Below, one piece after another: positions 1-6,646 of a stretch of 10,801 nucleotides of DNA (its first letter is position 1; each line of letters starts with the position of its first letter). The DNA comes from Pseudomonadota bacterium (lineage in GTDB: Bacteria > Myxococcota > Myxococcia > Myxococcales > Anaeromyxobacteraceae): NCBI GenBank assembly GCA_023428085.1, contig JAEYZK010000277.1:1-10801 (forward strand), in the 5' to 3' direction. Below the pieces are notes generated by a model that was not told where the DNA came from, did no database searches, and saw only the letters and a list, made by a program, of their open reading frames with translations. Position numbers and translations under genes: made by a program.

Positions 1-3000
1 ATCCGCTCGTCGAGTACTACGTCGTCGAGAACTTCGGCACGTACAACCCGAGCTCCGGCTCCCAGCTCCTGGGCTCGCTCAACAGCGACGGCGGCACCTA
101 CAACCTCTACCGGACGCAGCGCGTCAATCAGCCGTCCATCATCGGCACCGCCACGTTCTACCAGTACTGGGCGGTCCGCACGGTGAAGCGGACCGGCGGG
201 ACCATCACCACCGGCAACTTCTTCGACGCATGGGGCCGGTCGGGTCTCACCCTCGGCACGCACGACTACATGGTCCTCGCGACCGAGGGCTACCAGAGCA
301 GCGGCAGCTCCGACATCACCGTCAGCGAGGGCAACCCCTCGGGCTTCACGCTCACCGTCGCGAAGTCCGGCAACGGGACGGTCACCTCGAACACGGGTGG
401 CATCAACTGCGGCTCGACCTGCTCGGCCAGCTTCTCCTCCGGCGCGACGGTCACCCTCTCCGCGGCGGCCGCCGCGGGCTCGACGTTCAGCGGCTGGAGC
501 GGCGCCTGCAGCGGCACCGGCTCCTGCGTCGTGAGCATGACGGCCGATCGGTCGGTGACCGCGAGCTTCGGCGGGACCCCCGGCGGCCCCGTCTCGATCA
601 ACGCGGGCGGCTCGGCGACCGGCAGCTTCGTCGCGGACGCGAACTACTCGGGCGGCAGCACGTACTCGACCACGAGCTCGATCGACACCTCGCAGATCAC
701 GGGCAGCGTGCCTCCGCAGGCGGTCTTCCAGAGCGAGCGGTACGGTGAGTTCACCTACACGATCGGGGGCTTCACGGCGGGGAGCGCGCAGGCCGTGACG
801 CTGTACTTCGCGGAGAGCTACTGGACGGCGGCCGGGCAGCGGACGTTCAACGTCGCGATCAACGGCGCGACCGTGCTGAGCGCGTTCGACATCTACGCGG
901 CGGCGGGCGGGACGAACCGCGCGGTCGCGCGGTCGTTCAACACGACGGCCAACGGCAGCGGCCAGGTGGTGGTCCAGTTCACCCGCGGCGGTGGCCCGGA
1001 CAACCCGAAGGTGAGCGGCCTCGCGGTCGCGGCGACGGTGACGAACCAGACCCTGACGGTGAGCAAGGCCGGGACGGGCAGCGGGACGGTCTCCTCCAGC
1101 CCCTCCGGCATCAACTGCGGCGCGACGTGCAGCGCGAGCTACACCGGCGGCACGGTCGTGACCCTCACGGCCACCGCGGCGAGCGGCTCGAGCTTCGGCG
1201 GCTGGAGCGGGTGCAGCGGCTCGGGCACGACGTGCACCGTGACGCTGAACGCCGCCCAGGCGGTCACCGCGACGTTCACCGCGGATCAGGTGAGCGGCTC
1301 GGCCGTCTCGGTCAACGCCGGCGGGTCCGCGACGGGCAGCTTCGTCGCCGACGCGTACTTCTCCGGCGGCAGCACGTACTCGACCACGAGCGCGATCGAC
1401 ACCTCGCAGATCACCGGGACGGTGCCGACTGCGGCCGTCTTCCAGAGCGAGCGGTACGGTGAGTTCACGTACACCATCCCGAACCGCGAGGCCGGGAGCT
1501 CGCAGACCGTGACGCTGTACTTCGCCGAGAGCTACTGGACGGCGGCGGGGCAGCGGACGTTCAACGTGGCCGTCAACGGCGCGACGGTCCTGACCGCGTT
1601 CGACATCTTCGCCGCGGCCGGCGGCGCGAACCGCGCGGTCGCGCGGTCGTTCACCACGACCGCGAACGGGAGCGGCCAGGTGGTGATCCAGTTCACCCGC
1701 GGCGGCGGCCCGGACAACCCGAAGGTCTCCGGCATCACCGTGGCCGGCGGCGGCGTGATCGGCGACACGTTCACCCTGAGCGTCACGCGCGGCGGGACCG
1801 GCAGCGGGACCGTCGTCTCGGACCCGGGCGGCATCAGCTGCGGCTCGACGTGCAGCAGCACCTACGCGAGCGGCACGAGCGTCACGCTCTCCGCGACCCC
1901 GGCGACCGGCTCGACGTTCGGCGGCTGGAGCGGCGCCTGCACGGGGACCGGGAGCTGCATCGTCTCGATGACCGCGGCCCGGTCCGTGACCGCCGCGTTC
2001 AACCAGCCGACGTCCGACTCCACGATCTCCGTCAACGCCGGCGGCGCGGCCGCGGGGAGCTTCGTCGCGGACGCGTACTACTCGGGCGGGAGCACCTACT
2101 CGACGACGAACGCGATCGACACGTCGCAGGTCTCCGGTGACGTGCCGCCGCAGGCCGTCTTCCAGTCCGAGCGCTACGGCGCGGCCACCTACACCATCCC
2201 GAACCGCACGCCCGGCTCGACCCAGACCGTGATCCTGTACTTCCAGGAGAGCTACCACACGGGCGCGGGCCAGCGGCTCTTCAACGTGGCCGTCAACGGC
2301 GCGACCGTCCTCTCCGCGTTCGACATCTACGCCGCGGCCGGCGGCACGAACCGGGCGATCTCCCGCTCGTTCACCACGACCGCGAACGGGAGCGGCCAGG
2401 TGGTGGTCCAGCTCACCGCGGGCAGCGCGGGGAACCCGAAGATCTGCGGCATCACGGTGACCGGCGGCGGCGTCATCGGGGACAACTACACCCTGAGCGT
2501 CACGAAGACCGGCACCGGCACCGGCACCGTCAGCGGCGGCGGCATCAACTGCGGCTCGACCTGCAGCGCCACCTTCGCGAGCGGCGCCACCGTCACGCTG
2601 ACCGCCGCCCCGGCGACCGGCTCGACGTTCGGCGGCTGGAGCGGCGCCTGCACCGGCACCGGGAGCTGCATCGTCTCGATGACCGCGGCGCGGTCGGTGA
2701 CCGCCAGCTTCAGCGGCGGCTCCACCAGCTGCACGATCGGCGCGACCCGTGGCAGCGAGGTCGCCGTCATCGGCGACTCGTTCATCGCCATGAGCCACGG
2801 GATCACCCAGGAGATCGAGCGGCTCGCCCGGGCCGCCGGCTCGCTCGGCGCCAGCGACCGCTACGTCGACAACTCGGTCAGCGGCACCACCCTGGCCAAC
2901 AACCAGATCCCGAGCCAGTACACCCGGGCCGTGCAGAGCTCCGGGACGATCAAGTACGTGCTCATGGACGGCGGCGGCAACGACTGCCTCATCAACAACA

Positions 3001-3326
3001 ACGCCGACGCCGCCTACACCGCCGCGCAGCAGCTGTTCCAGACCATGGCGCAGAACCGGACGGAGAAGGTCGTCTACTTCTTCTATCCGGACCCGGTCGG
3101 CAGCAACTACGCGTCGCTCAAGACGTGCCTCGACGGGCTCCGGCCGCGGATGAAGGCGCTCTGCGACGGCCTCAGCTCCCCGAAGTGCTACTGGCTGGAT
3201 CTCCGCCCGACCTGGAACGGCCACCCCGAGTACACGTCCGACGGGATCCACCCCACGGCCCAGGGGAGCGTCGTGACGGGCCAGGCGGTCTGGCAGGCGA
3301 TGCGGACGAACTGCGTCGCGCAGTAA
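1..3326 (+). CDS. Multi-domain secreted xylanase: GH11 - (InlB repeat/malectin)x3 - InlB repeat - SGNH esterase (5' partial)
   Basis: The reading frame is open from base 3 to the TAA at 3324-3326; the true start and signal peptide lie upstream of the window. Bases 3-330 encode the C-terminal half of a GH11 endo-1,4-beta-xylanase. PLVEYY contains the nucleophile Glu (12-14), the thumb-region signature QPSIIGTATFYQYW follows, and the acid/base Glu is in ATEGYQSSG (285-287). Then come InlB-like repeats at about 342-572, 1047-1280, 1767-2003 and 2484-2714, each with NCG(S/A)TC and GWSG motifs plus later cysteines. They alternate with malectin-like CBM57-type domains at about 591-1031, 1305-1745 and 2025-2462. 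The C-terminal domain (about 2730-3323) is an SGNH hydrolase: GDS with Ser at 2778, GGND with Asn at 2979, DGIH with Asp 3240 and His 3249. Inferred role: extracellular xylan cleavage and probably acetyl-xylan deesterification. The ester substrate is not shown by the sequence. Paired cysteines fit an exported, disulfide-bonded protein. Confidence 0.93.
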   Translation, partial: PLVEYYVVENFGTYNPSSGSQLLGSLNSDGGTYNLYRTQRVNQPSIIGTATFYQYWAVRTVKRTGGTITTGNFFDAWGRSGLTLGTHDYMVLATEGYQSSGSSDITVSEGNPSGFTLTVAKSGNGTVTSNTGGINCGSTCSASFSSGATVTLSAAAAAGSTFSGWSGACSGTGSCVVSMTADRSVTASFGGTPGGPVSINAGGSATGSFVADANYSGGSTYSTTSSIDTSQITGSVPPQAVFQSERYGEFTYTIGGFTAGSAQAVTLYFAESYWTAAGQRTFNVAINGATVLSAFDIYAAAGGTNRAVARSFNTTANGSGQVVVQFTRGGGPDNPKVSGLAVAATVTNQTLTVSKAGTGSGTVSSSPSGINCGATCSASYTGGTVVTLTATAASGSSFGGWSGCSGSGTTCTVTLNAAQAVTATFTADQVSGSAVSVNAGGSATGSFVADAYFSGGSTYSTTSAIDTSQITGTVPTAAVFQSERYGEFTYTIPNREAGSSQTVTLYFAESYWTAAGQRTFNVAVNGATVLTAFDIFAAAGGANRAVARSFTTTANGSGQVVIQFTRGGGPDNPKVSGITVAGGGVIGDTFTLSVTRGGTGSGTVVSDPGGISCGSTCSSTYASGTSVTLSATPATGSTFGGWSGACTGTGSCIVSMTAARSVTAAFNQPTSDSTISVNAGGAAAGSFVADAYYSGGSTYSTTNAIDTSQVSGDVPPQAVFQSERYGAATYTIPNRTPGSTQTVILYFQESYHTGAGQRLFNVAVNGATVLSAFDIYAAAGGTNRAISRSFTTTANGSGQVVVQLTAGSAGNPKICGITVTGGGVIGDNYTLSVTKTGTGTGTVSGGGINCGSTCSATFASGATVTLTAAPATGSTFGGWSGACTGTGSCIVSMTAARSVTASFSGGSTSCTIGATRGSEVAVIGDSFIAMSHGITQEIERLARAAGSLGASDRYVDNSVSGTTLANNQIPSQYTRAVQSSGTIKYVLMDGGGNDCLINNNADAAYTAAQQLFQTMAQNRTEKVVYFFYPDPVGSNYASLKTCLDGLRPRMKALCDGLSSPKCYWLDLRPTWNGHPEYTSDGIHPTAQGSVVTGQAVWQAMRTNCVAQ
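342..2714 (+). repeat. In-gene tandem repeats of about 715 nt (malectin-like + InlB-like units)
   Basis: Within the xylanase gene a unit of one malectin-like domain plus one Cys-rich InlB-like repeat occurs three times, preceded by a single InlB-like repeat. The matching FQSERYG codons begin near 723, 1437 and 2157, so the spacing is 714 and then 720 nt. Units one and two share nearly identical DNA over stretches such as the VFQSERYGEFTYT coding segment. Unit three has diverged more: it reads QESYHTGAGQRLF where the others read AESYWTAAGQRTF, and its end reads GSAGNPKICG in place of GGGPDNPKVSG. The similarity at codon level indicates duplication inside the gene. Confidence 0.9.
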
Positions 3327-3344
3327 CCGATGTACCGGCTCCGT

Positions 3345-3369
3345 CCCGGCGCGGTCCTTCCGCGCCGGG
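3345..3369 (+). terminator. GC-rich hairpin after the xylanase gene
   Basis: A perfect 10-bp inverted repeat (CCCGGCGCGG / CCGCGCCGGG) with a 5-nt loop TCCTT begins 18 nt after the xylanase stop codon. Its position and strength fit a transcription terminator, but the bases after it (GCGGGGTCT) are not a T-tract, so intrinsic termination is not certain. It may instead protect the 3' end. Confidence 0.55.
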
Positions 3370-3397
3370 GCGGGGTCTGCAGGTCTCGCGGGACTTG

Positions 3398-3433
3398 AGG
3401 CCCGCTCACTGTCGAAGGGTGAGCGGGTTTCTC
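3398..3433 (+). terminator. Second hairpin followed by a short T-run
   Basis: Arms CCCGCTCAC (3401-3409) and GTGAGCGGG (3419-3427) pair perfectly around a 9-nt loop and are followed by TTTCTC. This is the best intrinsic-terminator-like structure for the + strand xylanase transcript. Its right half, TCGAAGGGTGAGCGG (3412-3426), is also one arm of the repeat family described at 3504-3557, so the terminator appears to be built from that repeat. Confidence 0.5.
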
Positions 3434-3437
3434 ATGT

Positions 3438-3557
3438 CCGCTCGTCCTGAGCGCGTGTGCTCGGTGTCGCTTCCCCGCTCGGCCTGAGCCCGTGACCGCT
3501 TACCCGCTCGTCCTGAGCGTAGCGGCGCGCAGCGCCGCGGAGTCGAAGGATGAGCGG
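3438..3557. repeat. Cluster of palindromic intergenic repeat arms (REP-like)
   Basis: The 16-mer CCGCTCGTCCTGAGCG occurs exactly at 3438-3453 and 3504-3519, and a one-mismatch 15-base version lies at 3475-3489. The last copy opens a complete palindromic element at 3504-3557. Its outer arms are 3504-3514 and 3547-3557 (11 pairs, one of them G-T). An inner hairpin GCGGCGC-GCA-GCGCCGC lies at 3522-3538. The opposite arm TCGAAGGATGAGCGG (3543-3557) has a one-mismatch copy at 3412-3426. The cluster lies between two convergent genes, where it could end transcription from both sides. It resembles the dispersed CGTCCTGAGC...TCGAAGGA palindromes seen in intergenic DNA of many bacteria, a recollection rather than a search result. 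Confidence 0.75.
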
Positions 3558-3582
3558 TGACGGCACGACGCCACCACCGCCA

Positions 3583-5856
3583 TCACGGAACCCCCAGCTC
3601 CCGCCGCAAGCTCCCCACGTCGAACCGCTGCCCCTCCGGCGCGCGCGCCTCGGCGTTCTCGATCTCCGCGAGCAGGAGCCGCAGCCTCTCGCGCGGGGCT
3701 CCCTTCCGCCTCGCAGCGGCGCGCGGGGAGAGGCCTCCCAGCGCTGGGATCGGTTCGTCCATCCACTTCCGGTAGTGCTCGACCTGCACCGCCCGGAGGA
3801 TCGCGATCGCCTCCGGTGGAGGCGCGGCCTCGCCGGCTCGGGTCGCCCTCCCGGCCCGCCCGGCGACCGGGTCCTCGTGCGTGCGAACCTGGAACCGGAC
3901 CAGTGCTCCGAGCCGCTCCAGCACCTGGCGCTTCAACCCGTCGGCGCGCGGGACCGAGTTCGTCTCGAGGCGAAGCGTGGTCCCCTCGACGATCGCCCTG
4001 CCGACGAGCGTCGTCGGCAGGAGACCCTTCGCGTTCCCCTGGCGGACGAACGAGATCTCGGCCGCGCCCGCTCCCTCGTCGTCGCGCCGGGCGTCGGGGA
4101 GCGAGAGGAGCCCCGCGATCACGCGATCGAGGTCGCCCGCCGCGAGCTCGAAGCGATCGACCGTGAGCAGGAGGTCCTCCCCGTCGGTGTTCTGCAGGCG
4201 CGGAGGCGGACGTTCGTCGAGCGCGTGGACCAGCTCCTGCCAGCCCGCGAACAGCGCCCCGCCGGCCGTGAGCGCCCGGAGCTTCGCCGGCGGGATCGCC
4301 TTCGCCCGGGTGCGCAACGCCTTGCGGGCGAGCCGGCACGCGCGGTCGCCCTCCCGCGGCGGCAGCGTGCGGAGGTGGCAGCCGGCGAGGATCGCGCGAT
4401 CGCCCAGGTCCACCACGCGGGCGAGGAGCACGTCGCGGGCGGAGACCGTCCGCGAGGCCGTCCGCTCCTGCACCGTGCGTTCACCGCCGGCGAGGAGGTC
4501 GCGGAGCGTGACGGAGACGCCCGGCTCGGCCGCGATCACCTCGTGCACGCTGAACCACGCCTCGCGCAGCGCCGCCGTGAGCCGCCGCGCCGGCTCGTCG
4601 AGCGCCGCGCCGTGCTCGGTGACGTACAGCTCGAGCGCCGTGCTCCCCGTCGGACCGCGGTAGTGATCGGAGCACCAACCGAGCAGGCCCTGCGCGGTCG
4701 CGAAGTCGATCCCGGCGTCGCACAGGGCTCCCTCGGGGTCGAAGGCGCTCCCCCAGCACCGCCGTGCCAGGGCGAGCGCGTCGGCGGTGATCCGCTCGGC
4801 GAGGGCATGCACGGGGTCGCGCTCCGCCAGCCTGCGGGCCTGCGCCCGCGCCTCCTCCCCCGCCGGACCAGCCGCCCGCGCCGCGCGCTCCCGCGCCTCG
4901 TCCTCCGCGAGGTGGCACTTCTTGTACTTGCGCCCGCTGCCGCACGGGCACGGGGCGTTGCGGGGCGTTCGCTCGCTGCGCTGCGCCGGGGCGAGCGGCA
5001 CCGGCACCGGCATCGGCTCCGCGAGGTCGTCGTCGAGCTCCTCCGCGGGGTCGACCATCCGCACGCGCGCCGTCAGCGCCACGCCCCGGGCCTCGACGGT
5101 CGCCACGGAGGGCTCGAGGTCGTCGTCCTCCGCGAGCGCGGTCACCGCCGCGAGGACCGCCGTGAGCGTGTGCAGGTCCTCGGCGTTCGGCATCGTGCCC
5201 GTGCCCTTCCGCACGCGCATCGGGAGCGGGAAGCGCGGAAGCCCGAAGGCGTCTTCCAGGGCCGCCACCGCCCAGGCCGGCTCGGGGTCGAAGGTCACCG
5301 CGACGCTCGCGACCCGGGCGGCGTCGTCCATCCGCCCGCGGTTCACCGCCGCGACGACCCGCGCGATCGAGCCCGGCTCGTCGTAGAGCGCGAGCCCGTA
5401 CTCGTCGCCCCCGCCGCCCATCACCGAGGCCTCTCGCGCGACCCGGCGCCTCCCGTCGTCGAGCTCCACCGGCAGCGGATCGTCCGAGCCCATGAACCGC
5501 CAGGGCGCCGCACGCCAGTACGCCGCGCAGGCCCCGAAGAACCGCAGGAGCAGCTCGAGCGGCGGCCGGTCCTTCCACCCGTCCCCGAGGCCCAGCCCGA
5601 ACGCAAGGACCGCGCGCGGCACGAGCGCCTCCGCCGGGAGCTCCGCCGCGACGAACCCGAGCTTCGCGGCCGCCGCCTTCAACGCCGGCTCGCAGCGGAG
5701 CGGGCCCTGGAGCCCCTTCGCGAGCGCCGCGAGCCCCTTCGCGTCGGTGTGCGCCACCTGCGGGGGGAGCATCGCGCCGTCGTCGGCGATCGCCGCGTAC
5801 GCGTAGGCGTCGCGGTCGCCGACCGTGAAGGGGCCGAGGCGAAAGACGTGGGGCAT
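3583..5856 (-). CDS. SEC-C zinc-motif protein of unknown function, 757 aa
   Basis: The protein starts MPHVFRLGPF at the ATG 38 nt after the racemase stop. Upstream of that ATG is a pyrimidine-rich run on the coding strand, with no Shine-Dalgarno match. The only motif I recognise is a complete SEC-C zinc-binding signature, CPCGSGRKYKKCH, at residues 303-315 (C303, C305, C314, H315). It is followed by an Ala/Arg/Glu-rich helical stretch (about 316-350). SEC-C is named from the SecA C-terminus but is mostly found in unrelated proteins, so it does not imply export. The C-terminus (about 690-757) reads like a compact helical module with ALGGLSPRAAA and LLAEIENAE; this recalls the toxin-binding domain of ParS/MbcA-type antitoxins, but only loosely. 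No signal peptide or membrane segment is visible. It may be co-transcribed with the racemase. The coding call is secure; the function is unknown. Confidence 0.88.
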   Translation of the reverse strand: MPHVFRLGPFTVGDRDAYAYAAIADDGAMLPPQVAHTDAKGLAALAKGLQGPLRCEPALKAAAAKLGFVAAELPAEALVPRAVLAFGLGLGDGWKDRPPLELLLRFFGACAAYWRAAPWRFMGSDDPLPVELDDGRRRVAREASVMGGGGDEYGLALYDEPGSIARVVAAVNRGRMDDAARVASVAVTFDPEPAWAVAALEDAFGLPRFPLPMRVRKGTGTMPNAEDLHTLTAVLAAVTALAEDDDLEPSVATVEARGVALTARVRMVDPAEELDDDLAEPMPVPVPLAPAQRSERTPRNAPCPCGSGRKYKKCHLAEDEARERAARAAGPAGEEARAQARRLAERDPVHALAERITADALALARRCWGSAFDPEGALCDAGIDFATAQGLLGWCSDHYRGPTGSTALELYVTEHGAALDEPARRLTAALREAWFSVHEVIAAEPGVSVTLRDLLAGGERTVQERTASRTVSARDVLLARVVDLGDRAILAGCHLRTLPPREGDRACRLARKALRTRAKAIPPAKLRALTAGGALFAGWQELVHALDERPPPRLQNTDGEDLLLTVDRFELAAGDLDRVIAGLLSLPDARRDDEGAGAAEISFVRQGNAKGLLPTTLVGRAIVEGTTLRLETNSVPRADGLKRQVLERLGALVRFQVRTHEDPVAGRAGRATRAGEAAPPPEAIAILRAVQVEHYRKWMDEPIPALGGLSPRAAARRKGAPRERLRLLLAEIENAEARAPEGQRFDVGSLRRELGVP

Positions 5857-5894
5857 GGGGGGAGGAGTACCATGCCGGCGGCGCCGAACGTCCG

Positions 5895-6590
5895 TCAGGG
5901 CGAGAGCGCGAGATCGACCGCGGCGCGGGCGTGGATCTCCGTGGTGTCGAACAGCGGGAGGAAGACGTCGGCGGGCGAGAGGAGCATCCCGATCTCGGTG
6001 CACCCGGCGATGACGCCCTGGGCGCCGGACCGCGCCAGCCGGTCCACCACCTCCTGGTACCGCGCGCGTGAGGAAGCCTCGACGCGGCCCAGGACCAGCT
6101 CCTCGAAGATGACCCGGTTCACCTCCGCCTGGTCCGGCGGATCCGGCACCAGGACCTCGAGGCCGTGCCGCTCGGCGAGCCGGCCACGGTAGAAGTCCTG
6201 CTCCATCGTGTAGCGCGTACCGAGGAGACCGACGCGCCGGAGCCCGGCCGCCTTCACGCGGGCGGCGGTCACGTCCACGATGTGGAGGAGCGGGATGCGC
6301 ACGCCGGCCATGAGCTCGTCCGCGACCTTGTGCATCGTGTTGGCGCAGACGACCACGAAGTCCGCGCCGCCGCGCTCGAGCGCCAGCGCAGCCTGGTTGA
6401 GGAGCGCCCCGAGTTCGTCCCAGCGGCCGGCGCGCTGCCGTGGCTCGACCTCGCCGAAGTCGACCGAGGACAGGAGCACCTTGGCGGAGTGGAGGCCGCC
6501 GAGCCGCTCCTTCACGAGCCGGTTGATGAGCGCGTAGTAGTGGCTCGACGACTCCCAGCTCATGCCCCCGAGGAGGCCGATGGTCTTCAT
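5895..6590 (-). CDS. Aspartate/glutamate racemase family protein
   Basis: This 231-aa protein has the full length and layout of the cofactor-independent Asp/Glu racemase family (E. coli YgeA-like). It starts MKTIGLLGGMSWESS, the usual N-terminal substrate-binding strand and loop. It carries the two catalytic cysteines in VCANTMH (C82) and AGCTEIG (C197), which act as opposed acid/base thiols in PLP-independent inversion of the alpha carbon. Both halves of the pseudo-symmetric fold are present, so it should be active. The substrate, D/L-Asp, D/L-Glu or another amino acid, cannot be read from the sequence. It is cytoplasmic, with no signal peptide. The ATG at 6590 aligns with the family start, although no clear ribosome-binding site precedes it. 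The 38-nt gap to the SEC-C gene suggests co-transcription with it. Confidence 0.92.
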   Translation of the reverse strand: MKTIGLLGGMSWESSSHYYALINRLVKERLGGLHSAKVLLSSVDFGEVEPRQRAGRWDELGALLNQAALALERGGADFVVVCANTMHKVADELMAGVRIPLLHIVDVTAARVKAAGLRRVGLLGTRYTMEQDFYRGRLAERHGLEVLVPDPPDQAEVNRVIFEELVLGRVEASSRARYQEVVDRLARSGAQGVIAGCTEIGMLLSPADVFLPLFDTTEIHARAAVDLALSP

Positions 6591-6612
6591 GCAAGGAATC
6601 TAATCGAACCCC

Positions 6613-6642
6613 ACGCGCCGCGGCGCCTCGGCCGCGGCGCGT
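6613..6642 (-). terminator. Strong hairpin between restriction gene and racemase gene
   Basis: A near-perfect inverted repeat has arms CGCGCCGCGG (6614-6623) and CCGCGGCGCG (6632-6641). An extra A-T pair extends it to 11 bp around an 8-nt loop. It begins 4 nt after the restriction gene's stop codon on the minus strand. That position fits a terminator or attenuator separating this gene from the racemase. On the minus strand it is followed by GGGGTTCGATT, which is only a poor T-tract. Partial read-through into the two downstream genes is therefore possible. Confidence 0.6.
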
Positions 6643-6646
6643 TTCC

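Noticed and set aside
2730..3326. SGNH esterase as a separate gene
   Set aside because: It is in frame with the preceding repeats without a stop, and there is no ribosome-binding site or start at the junction.
3438..3557. Possible CRISPR array
   Set aside because: There are only three repeat arms, at uneven spacing (37 and 29 bases), with nested palindromes and no cas genes.
3583..5856. SecA or secretion-related function for the SEC-C protein
   Set aside because: Only the short zinc motif is shared; no SecA ATPase motifs are present.
3550..6192. 880-codon open frame on the + strand
   Set aside because: It lies opposite the SEC-C and racemase genes. Its translation is Arg/Pro/Ala-rich with no motifs, as expected of an antisense frame in GC-rich DNA.
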